In this document: positions 21,069 through 31,003 of the stretch, piece by piece
How positions within the stretch are numbered: position 1 is the stretch's first letter
Layout of the letters: each line of letters opens with the position of its first letter
NCBI GenBank assembly: GCA_028712075.1
Contig: JAQTQX010000010.1
Location: 62,001 to 126,000, forward strand
Direction: 5' to 3'
Source: Desulfuromonadaceae bacterium
GTDB lineage: Bacteria; Desulfobacterota; Desulfuromonadia; Geobacterales; Pseudopelobacteraceae
DNA length: 64,000 bases
The notes under the pieces: model-generated
What the model was told of the DNA's origin: nothing
Database searches by the model: none
Seen by the model: only the letters and a program-made list of their open reading frames with translations
Position numbers and translations under genes: made by a program

Positions 21069-22223
21069 TTACTCTTCAACCGTTGCTGTGACGTTATCAG
21101 CCACTGCCCCGGCATATTCTTCCTGAACGGGCAACTCGTCAGCTTCAGTGCCATCAAACGATGAAAACTCCTGAATTTCTGGCTCGGCAACCTTCGACTC
21201 GCTCTTGATATCAATACGGCACCCGGTCAACCTGGCTGCAAGACTAACGTTCTGGCCGCGCTTGCCAATGGCGAGCGAAAGCTGATCGTCTGCCACGATG
21301 ATCTCAAGTGCACGTTTTTCCTCATCCACATACACTTTGGAAACCTGCGCCGGTGACAGGGCGTTGCAGGCAAAACGTGCGATATCCTCCGACCAGGGAA
21401 TAATGTCAATTTTCTCCCCGCGAAGTTCGGAAACCACATTCTGAACCCTGGCTCCCCTCATGCCGACACAGGCGCCAACCGGATCAACATCACGATCATT
21501 GGATGATACAGCAATCTTGGCACGGCTGCCAGCATCGCGGACAATAGCATTGATTTCAACAATTCCTTCAGCGATTTCGGGTACTTCAGCCTCAAACAAC
21601 TTGGCAAGCATGCTCGGATGGGTGCGGGAGAGCATTATCTGCGGGCCCTTGGTAGTCAGGCGGATATCGGTAATAATCGCACGGATACGATCTCCAGGAC
21701 GGTATACTTCTCGCGGCATCTGCTCCTTGGCCGGCAATACCGCCTCTGCACGCCCCAGATCTATCAGCAGCTCACCTTTTTCAAAACGCCGTACCATACC
21801 GGTAATAACTTCCCAGACCCGGTCACTATATTCGTTGTAGATCGTTTCACGCTCAGCATCGCGCACTTTCTGGATGATAACCTGCTTGGCCGTCTGAGCC
21901 GCTATACGGCTGAATCCGCTTGCATCGAGCTTTTCACCGAGCGAATCACCGATTTCTGCTTCCGGGTCAACCTCATGAGCTTCTTCAAGGCTGATTTCCT
22001 TATAGGAATCCTCCACCTCTTCTACAACCGTGACAAACTCGAAAAGCTCTACTTCACCAGTTTCGTGGTTGTAATGAGCTTCAAGATCACGGGTATTACG
22101 GTATTTTTTATTCGCAGCCGTCAACACCGCCTGCTCCATAGCCTCAAGAACAACCTGACGGTCAATGCCCTTCTCTTTAACAAGTTGGTCGATAGCATGC
22201 TTAAGATTAATTATTGTATCCAC
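21069..22223 (-). CDS. nusA: Transcription termination/antitermination protein NusA
   Basis: [18 protein letters not shown]1 region, KH motifs [33 protein letters not shown]. Confidence 0.97.
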   Translation of the reverse strand: MDTIINLKHAIDQLVKEKGIDRQVVLEAMEQAVLTAANKKYRNTRDLEAHYNHETGEVELFEFVTVVEEVEDSYKEISLEEAHEVDPEAEIGDSLGEKLDASGFSRIAAQTAKQVIIQKVRDAERETIYNEYSDRVWEVITGMVRRFEKGELLIDLGRAEAVLPAKEQMPREVYRPGDRIRAIITDIRLTTKGPQIMLSRTHPSMLAKLFEAEVPEIAEGIVEINAIVRDAGSRAKIAVSSNDRDVDPVGACVGMRGARVQNVVSELRGEKIDIIPWSEDIARFACNALSPAQVSKVYVDEEKRALEIIVADDQLSLAIGKRGQNVSLAARLTGCRIDIKSESKVAEPEIQEFSSFDGTEADELPVQEEYAGAVADNVTATVEE

Positions 22224-22263
22224 GATTACTTCTCCTTACTGTGCATATATAGAGTACTTCGGA

Positions 22264-22749
22264 TTATAATTCAAATTCAAGATTGGCCTTGGCAACCTGC
22301 TCAAGGGGAATGGAAGCTGTCTGCCCCTCGGTAAGAGTAATTTTAACGGCACCGTCGACAAGTCCATCCAGTTTTCCCAAAAATGTCTTGCGCTTATTGC
22401 CGCTATCATCAAGGAACGGCTGATAGGTCCTGACTTTAATGAGGCGACCGACAAAACGATCATAATCGGCAGGTTTTTTCAGCGGACGGTCAAGCCCGGG
22501 TGAAGAAACTTCCAGTGTATAGTTGCAGGCTATGGCATCTTCAACATCCAGCACCATTGATAATTCACGACTGAATTCGGCACAATCGTCAAGCATGACG
22601 CCGCCCTCTTTATCGATAAAAAGACGCAACACGGCATCACGACCGACTCTGCCGTATTCGATATCAACCAATTCAAACCCCATCGATGCGAGTATCGGCT
22701 GGGCAAATCCACTGACCACGGTGCAGGTATCTTCTTTTTGTGTCGCCAT
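22264..22749 (-). CDS. rimP: Ribosome maturation factor RimP
   Basis: MATQKEDTCTVVSGFAQPILASMGFELVDIEYGRVGRDAVLRLFIDKEGGVMLDDCAEFSREL; internal ATG at 22749 preferred over the track start at 22851. Confidence 0.93.
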   Translation of the reverse strand: MATQKEDTCTVVSGFAQPILASMGFELVDIEYGRVGRDAVLRLFIDKEGGVMLDDCAEFSRELSMVLDVEDAIACNYTLEVSSPGLDRPLKKPADYDRFVGRLIKVRTYQPFLDDSGNKRKTFLGKLDGLVDGAVKITLTEGQTASIPLEQVAKANLEFEL

Positions 22750-22766
22750 GCCAACCCCGTTTGGAC

Positions 22767-22793
22767 AAAAAAAAGTGAGCCTTGCGAGCTCAC
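22767..22793 (-). terminator. Terminator-like hairpin + T8 in the rimP 5' leader
   Basis: Minus strand GTGAGC-tcgcaag-GCTCAC-TTTTTTTT, ending 17 nt before the rimP ATG. Confidence 0.75.
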
Positions 22794-22975
22794 GTACTGA
22801 GTGAACGTAATAATTGTACCTCTTGCTACCATGCTGAGGAAAGAAATGCAAGCGAATTATTGCGTGAAACGGTTATACATAAAGACTTACACGCTGAATA
22901 AATACCACGGATGTCACCTGCCTTCACCCCATGTTGGCAATGCCCCCCGAAAATGACCGTCAGTCGCGCGGCAGT

Positions 22976-24268
22976 TTATTTTTCCGCCTTCATCAATACA
23001 TCACGCACCGTAACCTTTTCAAGGCCGGCCCTCCCCTCATTCCATCCCTGTCGTAACAGCTCTCCGGCACTCAGCAGAGCCAGAGGTGCTTGCCTCTGAA
23101 GCGAGACTCCACGAAGCGCCTCGATTAACTCGCTGATCCTGATTTCAGTCGGATCACGCGCAGGCAACCATCCCGGCTCACTTCCTGAGGCAACAAGCAG
23201 ATATCGCAACTGCTGTAACTCGTCAAGAACTGGCTCAAGCAGCAACAGCGGCACGTTCAGCTCATCAGTCAGACGCTGGGCAGACGGCGGGACGTCCCCT
23301 TTCTGGAAATGGCCACTTACCTGCACCAACAGTGCAATAGCCAACTCCTCCCGGGCAGCTGTTGTCAAATGAAGGAGGCTGTTTCCTGAGAGGTAGTGTG
23401 CGCGGTGCTGATGAGCAAAAACTATTTCAAGCCCACACAGCACAATCAGCCAACTTGTATAGATCCAGACCAGAAAGACCGGAACTGCCGCCAGGGTTCC
23501 ATAAATGGCATTGTAATTGGCCACCCCGACCTGAAAATGAAAATATCCCCACTGCGCCAGTTCCCAAGCGGTACCGGCCATAATCCCCCCGGTGACCGCT
23601 GATGCAAAACGGATGCGAGTATTCGGGATAAAGACATACAGGCAGGTCATGGCAGTCCAGACACTCAGGTATGGCAGAAAACGAAACAACAGTAACATTG
23701 CATCGCCAAAATACGTGTTCTGGATCAACCACTGCACCATCCACTGGCTCTGCAGCGATGAGGTCATACTCGTTGCAGCAAGCAGTAAAATCGGCCCGAC
23801 CACAATAACAGTCAGATAATCACTAATACGTCGACGCACTGAACGGGTTTCATGAACTTCCCACACGGCATTAAACGCTTGATCAATGCTCCCCATAAGG
23901 GAGACAACCGTAACAATAAGCATCACCAGGCCGATTGCCCCCAGTGACTTCATATTTGTATTGTTTACGTAGGTAATCAAGCGAGAGACTGTATCTCCGG
24001 AGTCACCGGCGACTTGTTGCAGGAGTGGTTCCAACGCATTTTGCACACCAAAGCCCTTAAGCACCGCAAAGGCAAGTGCAAGGAACGGCACCAGAGAAAG
24101 AATGGTGGTATAGGTAAGAGCTGCAGCACGAAGCGGACCCTGATGTGAACCGAAGTTAGCGGCAATAGTATATCCCAGCTGGAGCAAAGAAAATAGATGG
24201 CCCTTTAGCCCGTTCCAGTCGCCGGGGGAATTAGTAAGCAGCAAATCGGGAATTTTCGGATGGTGCAC
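22976..24268 (-). CDS. YihY/UPF0761 family inner-membrane protein
   Basis: RAAALTYTTILSLVPFLALAFAVLKGFG, several TM helices, GTAWELAQWGYFHFQVGVANYNAIYGTLAAVPVFLVWIYTSWLIVLCGLEI. Confidence 0.92.
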   Translation of the reverse strand: MHHPKIPDLLLTNSPGDWNGLKGHLFSLLQLGYTIAANFGSHQGPLRAAALTYTTILSLVPFLALAFAVLKGFGVQNALEPLLQQVAGDSGDTVSRLITYVNNTNMKSLGAIGLVMLIVTVVSLMGSIDQAFNAVWEVHETRSVRRRISDYLTVIVVGPILLLAATSMTSSLQSQWMVQWLIQNTYFGDAMLLLFRFLPYLSVWTAMTCLYVFIPNTRIRFASAVTGGIMAGTAWELAQWGYFHFQVGVANYNAIYGTLAAVPVFLVWIYTSWLIVLCGLEIVFAHQHRAHYLSGNSLLHLTTAAREELAIALLVQVSGHFQKGDVPPSAQRLTDELNVPLLLLEPVLDELQQLRYLLVASGSEPGWLPARDPTEIRISELIEALRGVSLQRQAPLALLSAGELLRQGWNEGRAGLEKVTVRDVLMKAEK

Positions 24269-24300
24269 AGGTACCCCTCATGTCACAATACTGGTGAAAT

Positions 24301-24666
24301 TCAGATGGTAATTGTCTCTCCGGGGAGCAAGCGCCGCTGTTCATCCCTGACCGGAGCATCAAATGAAGAAGAGAGCAGATAAAAAAAGAAAAAAATCATG
24401 GCGCATATTCCGAAAAAGAGCGGTAACAGCCGGATTGTTGCATCGCCTTTGGCCGGAGAACGCACAAAACCGAGAACCATCACCATAACACCATAGCCGC
24501 CGATAGCAGCAGCCCAGAAAATTCCAATCCGGTATATCCTGCTCTCTGCCTCTTGAGACAGCGCAAAAAGATCAGACATCTGTACATGATAAAAACTTGC
24601 AATGATTATCAGAATCAGAGCGGTCATGATCAGACGCATACCATTTCTGACGCTGCGTTTACGCAC
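24301..24666 (-). CDS. Hypothetical three-TM membrane protein
   Basis: 121-aa ORF in line with neighbours; three hydrophobic segments. Confidence 0.65.
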   Translation of the reverse strand: MRKRSVRNGMRLIMTALILIIIASFYHVQMSDLFALSQEAESRIYRIGIFWAAAIGGYGVMVMVLGFVRSPAKGDATIRLLPLFFGICAMIFFFFYLLSSSFDAPVRDEQRRLLPGETITI

Positions 24667-24678
24667 TATTCCCCCCTG

Positions 24679-25287
24679 TCAACCACACCATGAAACATCT
24701 CCGAGACCAACTCGCAGCACCTCAGGAATCGAATGGATAAGGCTCACAACAGAGCTGACATCTGTTGTCAAAATGCCACCGTCTACAACAAAATCAAGCT
24801 GATTGCCAAAAGTTTCGGCAATTGTATGCGGGTCCCCCTCCGGCTCCTCACCGGACAAATTAGCGCTTGTCGTAATGATCGGGTTGCCGAGTGCAGCCAC
24901 TAGATCGATGCATATCCTGTTGTCGGGAATGCGGATGCCGACTGTTTTCTGGCGGGTCAGCAACAAATCCGGAACTTCGCGGGTTGCCTCAAAAACGAAC
25001 GTATACGGCCCCGGCAGATATCGCTTAATTATTTTAAATGCCGAATTACTGACCCGTGCATAGTGAGATATTTCCGATAACGACGAGCAGATAACTGAAA
25101 ACGGCTTACGGCGATCACGCTGTTTCATTTGGTAGATTCGTTCGATACTCTTTTTACAGAAAATCGAACAGCCGATACCATAGGTCGTATCAGTCGGATA
25201 AGCGATAACGCCACCATCTTTCAGGCTGGCAACGACTCGTGAAAGCTGGTGCGGCTGCGGATATTCGGGGTTTATTTCAAGAATCAT
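24679..25287 (-). CDS. L-threonylcarbamoyladenylate synthase (TsaC/Sua5/YciO family)
   Basis: GGVIAYPTDTTYGIGCSIFCKKSIERIYQMKQRDRRKPFSVIC, PIITTSANLSGEEP. Confidence 0.93.
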   Translation of the reverse strand: MILEINPEYPQPHQLSRVVASLKDGGVIAYPTDTTYGIGCSIFCKKSIERIYQMKQRDRRKPFSVICSSLSEISHYARVSNSAFKIIKRYLPGPYTFVFEATREVPDLLLTRQKTVGIRIPDNRICIDLVAALGNPIITTSANLSGEEPEGDPHTIAETFGNQLDFVVDGGILTTDVSSVVSLIHSIPEVLRVGLGDVSWCG

Positions 25288-26141
25288 AACACACCTTGCG
25301 GCTCGCCTTTTTGCCTGACAGCATCTGTGTGTACTGCATCCGCCGCATGTCGTGACAGCAGTGCAAATTCCTCAAGAGAAAGCGTTTCCCCTCTGCGGCG
25401 ACCATCAATAGCACATACCTCAAGCAGCGCCATCCAATCAACGGTTTTGGCAAGCTCAGTTGATTTGAGGCAGTTTGCCAAGGTTTTACGGCGCATAGCA
25501 AAGGCACTTTTCACGACAGTCCGGAACACATCCTCATCCCCGACCTCGGCTCGCGGTTCTGGCCGAGGAATGAAATTCAGGACTACAGAATCGACTTTGG
25601 GGCTCGGGTGAAAAGATCCGGGGTGTACGATAAAAACACGGCTGATATCAAACCAGAGTCCAAGCAGCACGGTTGTCACACCATAGGCAGAACAGTCAGG
25701 CGGAGCAGCCAAACGGTCACCAACCTCCTTTTGCAGCATGAGAGTCATGCGTGCCAAACGGTTATGCACCGCGTATAACCGGAACAGGACCTCGGTCGAA
25801 ATATTGTAGGGAAGATTGGCAACCACGTTCCATTTTGCTGAAGTTTCTGAGAGAAGCGTATCAAGATCAACCTTCAATACATCCGCATCAATCACTGTCA
25901 CCAATGAATTATCTTTGTGCTGATCACGGTAAAAGGCCGCCAGTGCATGATCAAATTCAACCAGCACAAGTCGCCCGCCACGCTTGGCAAGATGCTTGGT
26001 CAGAGCGCCACGCCCCGGTCCGATTTCAAGCACTGGCTGGTCTGGCTGGATATGTGCTGCCTGAATAATTTTATCGATAACATTCTGATCTACCAGAAAG
26101 TTCTGGCCAAGAGATTTTAAAGGGCGGCGGGCGGCACACAT
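25284..26141 (-). CDS. rsmA: 16S rRNA (adenine1518/1519-N6)-dimethyltransferase
   Basis: PLKSLGQNFLVDQNVIDKII, VLEIGPGRGALTKHLAKRG, VVANLPYNISTEVLF. Confidence 0.97.
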   Translation of the reverse strand: MCAARRPLKSLGQNFLVDQNVIDKIIQAAHIQPDQPVLEIGPGRGALTKHLAKRGGRLVLVEFDHALAAFYRDQHKDNSLVTVIDADVLKVDLDTLLSETSAKWNVVANLPYNISTEVLFRLYAVHNRLARMTLMLQKEVGDRLAAPPDCSAYGVTTVLLGLWFDISRVFIVHPGSFHPSPKVDSVVLNFIPRPEPRAEVGDEDVFRTVVKSAFAMRRKTLANCLKSTELAKTVDWMALLEVCAIDGRRRGETLSLEEFALLSRHAADAVHTDAVRQKGEPQGVL

Positions 26142-27161
26142 TTATATTGATTCCTTGATACTATCCATATCCCAGGTCGCAGTAACATCGAGCGACAGAG
26201 GGGAGAGCAGGTTATGGGAGAGATAATAGTGGCCGGGAACCGCCAACATAGCAGCATTATCGCCACACAGCAACGGATGCGGTATGGTAAGCTCAACACC
26301 CAGCTGCGTGCACAGTATCGACATCCGCCGGCGCAAACCGTTATTGCAGGCGACACCACCGGCAACTACCAGACGCACAGCGCTGCTCTGTTTAATTGCC
26401 GCAGCGGTCTTCACCGCAAGAACATCACAGACCGCCTCCTGAAATGAGGCACACAGGTCGTTGGCCTCGTCACCGGGAATGGTAACCGGGTACTTGGCCA
26501 TATGTTGCAAAACGGCTGTTTTCAAACCGCTGAAGCTGAAGTTAAGCGTACCGTCATGGAGCAGTGGGCGCGGCAGTCGAACCGCACCAGGATTGCCGCC
26601 CTGCGCCATTTTGTCGATCAACGCTCCGCCCGGATAGGGCATCCCCATGATTTTAGCGCATTTATCATACGCCTCACCGGCGGCATCGTCGATAGTTCTG
26701 CCCAGAGTTGTGTAATGCCCGAAACCTTCAACATGATAGAGATGGGTATGCCCACCTGAGACGACCAGCGCCAAAAAAGGAAAATCAACCGGCTTTTCCA
26801 GAAAGGGGGCAAACAGATGCCCCTCAATGTGGTGCACACCGGCAAAAGGGATCCCCCGCGCAGCCGCAATCGCCTTGGCAGCAGAAAAACCGACCAGCAA
26901 CGCCCCGGACAAACCGGGTCCACGGGTGACGGCAACCCCCTCAAGTGAATCCATGCCAACACCGGCATCCCGGAGCGCCTGGCTGATAACCGGAGCTATT
27001 GATTCCAGATGTTTTCGAGACGCAATTTCCGGAACAACCCCCCCGTACAGAGCATGGGTGGCAATCTGGGAGGAGACCACGGAGGAGAGGACTTCACGGC
27101 CGTCGCGGACGACAGCAGCGGCAGTTTCATCACAGGATGTCTCAATTGCAAGTATGATCAT
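26142..27161 (-). CDS. tsaD: tRNA N6-adenosine threonylcarbamoyltransferase
   Basis: MIILAIETSCDETAAAVV, GGVVPEIASRKHLE, VVSGGHTHLY, VVAGGVACNNGLR. Confidence 0.98.
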   Translation of the reverse strand: MIILAIETSCDETAAAVVRDGREVLSSVVSSQIATHALYGGVVPEIASRKHLESIAPVISQALRDAGVGMDSLEGVAVTRGPGLSGALLVGFSAAKAIAAARGIPFAGVHHIEGHLFAPFLEKPVDFPFLALVVSGGHTHLYHVEGFGHYTTLGRTIDDAAGEAYDKCAKIMGMPYPGGALIDKMAQGGNPGAVRLPRPLLHDGTLNFSFSGLKTAVLQHMAKYPVTIPGDEANDLCASFQEAVCDVLAVKTAAAIKQSSAVRLVVAGGVACNNGLRRRMSILCTQLGVELTIPHPLLCGDNAAMLAVPGHYYLSHNLLSPLSLDVTATWDMDSIKESI

Positions 27162-28477
27162 TACAGCAGGTTCGCCGCCAACTCCGCCAGTTCGGAACGT
27201 TCACCTTTGGTCAGCGTCACATGGGCGGCAATGCGTTGCCCCTTGAACTTCTCCACCAGATAGGTCAAGCCGTTACTGGAGGAATCAACATACGGATTAT
27301 CAATTTGGTACGGGTCACCGGTCAGAACAATCTTTGTCCCTTCGCCAACCCTAGTCACAATCGTTTTGATTTCGTGCGGCGTCAAGTTCTGGGCTTCATC
27401 AACGATCAGATACTGATTTGGAATTGAGCGGCCACGGATGTAAGTCAGCGGTTCAATATCCAGAAGCCCCATTGCCATCAACTCCTTATACCCCTTGCTG
27501 TGCCGTTTCTCCGACTCATGCCCTGAAATCAGCAGTTCAACATTGTCAAAGATGGGTTGCATCCAGGGAGTCAGCTTTTCCTCTATATCACCCGGCAGGA
27601 AGCCGAGATCCTTTCCCATTGGAAACACAGGGCGAGATACCAGCAACCGGTTATATACGTTTTCCTCCGCAGTTTTGTGCAGACCGGCTGCGATGGCGAG
27701 CAGTGTTTTGCCGGTACCGGCTTTGCCTACCAGGGTCACAAGCTTGATACTGTCGTCCATGAGCACATCCAGCGCAAATGACTGCTCGCGATTGCGCGGG
27801 AAAAGGCTCCAGATTCCTTCCTTGGGAACCTTGCGCACAGGTACTATACGGGAGTTGGCAGGATCATTGCGGCAGATGGCGGTATGATTCTGATTGGCGC
27901 TGTCAACTATTGTGATAAACTCGTTGGGTGTCAGTTCAAGCGGAGATTCCAGCCACCCCTGACCGTAGAAGCGATCAACAGCATCCGGCGGTACCTCAAT
28001 CGTTCGGGTTCCGGAATACAGATCCTGTATGTCAACCTTGTCCGATTCATAATCTTCCGCTATCAGTCCGATGGCATCGGCCTTGATCCGCAGGTTGGAA
28101 TCCTTGGTAACAAAAATGGTGACGGCATCGGGAAAGCGATCATGAATATCCTGGGCAACGGCGATGATACGGTTGTCGCCATTGTCCACCCTCAGATCAA
28201 TCGGCAGATTTTTAAAATATTTCTCGGCAAACATCTCTACCCGCAGCGTTCCGCCGCCCGGCATGGAAATACCGGCCGCAAGCGAACCCTTTTCACGCAT
28301 TGAGTCCAGGATTCTTGATACCATCCGGGCATTCCTGCCGGTTTCATTCATATCTTTTTTGAAGCGATCAACCTCTTCAATTACAGTAATGGGAATGATG
28401 ATGTTGTTATCCTGAAACTTGAACAGCGACTGGGGATCATGCAGCAATACGTTGGTATCAAGGATGAAGTTTTTCAT
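27161..28477 (-). CDS. PhoH family protein with N-terminal PIN domain
   Basis: MKNFILDTNVLLHDPQSLFKF (PIN), GKAGTGKTLLAIAAGL Walker A, IVDEAQNLTPHEIKTIVTRVGEGTKIVLTGD. Start at 28477 rather than 28540. Confidence 0.94.
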   Translation of the reverse strand: MKNFILDTNVLLHDPQSLFKFQDNNIIIPITVIEEVDRFKKDMNETGRNARMVSRILDSMREKGSLAAGISMPGGGTLRVEMFAEKYFKNLPIDLRVDNGDNRIIAVAQDIHDRFPDAVTIFVTKDSNLRIKADAIGLIAEDYESDKVDIQDLYSGTRTIEVPPDAVDRFYGQGWLESPLELTPNEFITIVDSANQNHTAICRNDPANSRIVPVRKVPKEGIWSLFPRNREQSFALDVLMDDSIKLVTLVGKAGTGKTLLAIAAGLHKTAEENVYNRLLVSRPVFPMGKDLGFLPGDIEEKLTPWMQPIFDNVELLISGHESEKRHSKGYKELMAMGLLDIEPLTYIRGRSIPNQYLIVDEAQNLTPHEIKTIVTRVGEGTKIVLTGDPYQIDNPYVDSSSNGLTYLVEKFKGQRIAAHVTLTKGERSELAELAANLL

Positions 28478-29633
28478 GAGTCCCTTTCTGGCTACGAATT
28501 TTATGGATGCATTGTACAACGGCATCAGAAAAGAATGCAATATCTTCGCGTGTGTTGAACCAGCCGGGACTCACACGCAGCGAGCCTTCCGGTAATGTTC
28601 CCAGTGTCCGGTGCGCAAGAGGTGCACAGTGCAGTCCGGCCCTGACGGCGATATCAAAAGAATGGTCAAGCTCTGCAGCCAACTGCGCCACATCAACATC
28701 AGACACGGTAAATGAGAGTACTGCACAGCGATCAGTTGACTTTTCCGGTCCCAGAATCTCCACCCCGGAAATACCTCGTAATGCCTGCTCTGCCTGATCA
28801 AGCAGATCACACTGGAGACGATGCAAAGCAGCAAGCCCGACACCCTTGATAAATTCGACGCCAGCCTGCATTCCGGCAATACCGGAAAGATTAAGGGTAC
28901 CGGCCTCAAAGCCATCCGGCATGGTCAGCGGCTGCTTTACAGCAGTTGAATTAGTACCGGTACCACCCTGCATAACGGGTATCAGTTCAACATGCGGCGC
29001 AACATAGAGCAAGCCGGTTCCGCTCGGCCCAAGCAACCCTTTGTGGCCGGGAACGGCCAACAGGTCAATATGATGATGGTCAACATCCAGCGGGATATGC
29101 CCGGCAGACTGCGACGCATCAACGAGAAAAAGCGCACCCGCAACGCTGCAGACCTCCGACAACTCCCGGATCGGCTGAATAGCTCCACAGACATTGGATA
29201 TATGGCTGACAGCAATCATACGGGTATTTGCCCTGACTGCACGGCGAATGTCATCAACAAGAACGATTCCGTCAGAACCGGCCGGCACGATGGTGACTTC
29301 CACTCCTTTGCCCTCCAGCGCATACAGCGGCCGCAACAGGGAGTTGTGTTCCATGGTTGTCGTGACAACATGATCGCCGGTGGTTAATATACCGTACAAC
29401 GCAAGGTTGAGAGCAGCGGTTGCATTGTGGGTAAATATAATTCTGCTTGAATCAGCGATCGAGAAGAAACCTGCAATACACTCACGCGCCTGGAAGACAA
29501 TTCGACCAGCCTCCAGAGCAGAGCGATAACCGCCCCGACCGGGAGAAGCCCCGACCTCGCGTAATGCACGAAGCACCGCTTCATACACTGATTCTGGCTT
29601 GGGAAATGATGTTGCTGCATTATCGAGATACAC
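28458..29633 (-). CDS. Cysteine desulfurase family protein
   Basis: MYLDNAATSFPKPESVYEAV, FVDASQSAGH-like LVDASQSAGHIPLDV, GHKGLLGPSGTGLLYV, RAGLHCAPLAHRTLGT. Confidence 0.92.
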   Translation of the reverse strand: MYLDNAATSFPKPESVYEAVLRALREVGASPGRGGYRSALEAGRIVFQARECIAGFFSIADSSRIIFTHNATAALNLALYGILTTGDHVVTTTMEHNSLLRPLYALEGKGVEVTIVPAGSDGIVLVDDIRRAVRANTRMIAVSHISNVCGAIQPIRELSEVCSVAGALFLVDASQSAGHIPLDVDHHHIDLLAVPGHKGLLGPSGTGLLYVAPHVELIPVMQGGTGTNSTAVKQPLTMPDGFEAGTLNLSGIAGMQAGVEFIKGVGLAALHRLQCDLLDQAEQALRGISGVEILGPEKSTDRCAVLSFTVSDVDVAQLAAELDHSFDIAVRAGLHCAPLAHRTLGTLPEGSLRVSPGWFNTREDIAFFSDAVVQCIHKIRSQKGTHEKLHP

Positions 29634-29647
29634 GGGAAAGTTCCTGT

Positions 29648-30727
29648 TTACGGCATGAGCTGCGGCATTTCAGTTAACCAGGGAAACACCAGAACGGCAC
29701 CGGCATTACCATCTCGAGCCGTATCATAAATCTTTTGCGCGATCTGCTGCTGGTTTGCGGACCCCCACCAGTTTTGTCGAGCGGCCACAACTTCATGACC
29801 GGCGTTGTAGATATTAAAGCCACCGTTAGAGCTGAAAGCATTATTCTGAAATAATGGCCGCCCACCCTCTGTTTTTATTGCATCCTGTTCATTTTCCACA
29901 AACAGGCAGCGCTGAATCTTGATTCGTGAGCCAGATAGAGACAGAGCCGTCTGCCCGTTTTTCAGAAAGCGGGACATGAAAATTTGCCCTTCTCCGCCTG
30001 TAATTCGAGCACCGGTTGCATTACCGGAAAACCCGCCACCGGTAATTTTGATCCTGCACTCATCAGCCTCAAAACCTGTATGCCGGTTATTGATAATTTT
30101 GGATGATGTCAAAGCAACCGCCGATTTGCTGAGCAGATAACCGCGCTGACAGGAGGCAACCGTTGTCTCCCGTGCATCGAGTTCACTGTTATGCATCTCA
30201 ATTCCGGTTTCCGCATCGGTCACAGTGCCACCAGACATCTGCACTACGCTATCATGCGCCATAAGAGCAGTTCTGGTCTGTACAATGGAAACTCCTTGCA
30301 GAGTTAGGGTGGAAAACTGAAGATCGATGCCGGTTTCAGCATACTCGATTCGACACTGTTCCAACAGATTGCGTTTTTCAGTAGAGAGAAAAACCAGGCC
30401 GCCCCAGGAACCACGGCCTGCTTTAGAACGATCTGAAGTCAATATGATAGGGTGTTCAGCGGTTCCCGCAGCATGAATGCGGCCCTGCACGATAAGACTG
30501 GGCAGTTGCCGTGATGAGTCAGAAGCAAAATGTATCACTGTTCCCGGGTCAATACGCAGGGTCGTCTGCGGTGCCACAACGACAAACCCTCTAACTATAA
30601 CGTATCCCCGCCAGGTACTATCTTCGTTAAGCACCACTCCATCATATTCAACCGCTTTCTGTTCAGCAGCAGATGCCACGGAAGACAGACAAATCATGAT
30701 GATGCAGGCGGTAAAAAATGCTTTCAC
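29648..30727 (-). CDS. Secreted right-handed beta-helix repeat protein
   Basis: Signal peptide MKAFFTACIIMICLSSVASAAEQ, repeated short beta-helix-like turns, C-terminal NNAFSSNGGFNIYN...QNWWG. Confidence 0.8.
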   Translation of the reverse strand: MKAFFTACIIMICLSSVASAAEQKAVEYDGVVLNEDSTWRGYVIVRGFVVVAPQTTLRIDPGTVIHFASDSSRQLPSLIVQGRIHAAGTAEHPIILTSDRSKAGRGSWGGLVFLSTEKRNLLEQCRIEYAETGIDLQFSTLTLQGVSIVQTRTALMAHDSVVQMSGGTVTDAETGIEMHNSELDARETTVASCQRGYLLSKSAVALTSSKIINNRHTGFEADECRIKITGGGFSGNATGARITGGEGQIFMSRFLKNGQTALSLSGSRIKIQRCLFVENEQDAIKTEGGRPLFQNNAFSSNGGFNIYNAGHEVVAARQNWWGSANQQQIAQKIYDTARDGNAGAVLVFPWLTEMPQLMP

Positions 30728-30885
30728 TCACTTATGCTCCTTTAATGGATTCCAGAAATCATTACCATGATTCATCCTGACTGTAAATTTAATGTTGTGC
30801 CCGACACTGAGGCAATTATGGATGATGTAAACGCTTTTCCTGTTCTTTCAAGAGGTTATATTTCTAACAACAAAACTGTTGACAC

Positions 30886-30932
30886 CGCATAGATGTTGTG
30901 GTTATTTTCTCCGGCGCCACAAAATATTGTGG
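30886..30932 (+). promoter_or_regulatory. Candidate NrdR double box upstream of nrdJ
   Basis: CGCATAGATGTTGTGG (30886-30901) and CCACAAAATATTGTGG (30917-30932), 31 bp start to start; first box sits immediately downstream of TTGACA (30879-30884). Confidence 0.6.
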
Positions 30933-31003
30933 TCACCTACTCGTCAGACCATATTTTTAGATATATTGTTTTTACCAAATTTCCGAGCAGACAAGGAGAG
31001 CTT

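Noticed and set aside
21618-22334. 238-aa plus-strand ORF
   Set aside because: Antisense to nusA and the rimP end; shadow ORF.
30780-31003. Possible cobalamin riboswitch before the B12-dependent reductase
   Set aside because: Leader is too short and I see no convincing B12-box core; the dyad motifs fit NrdR boxes better.
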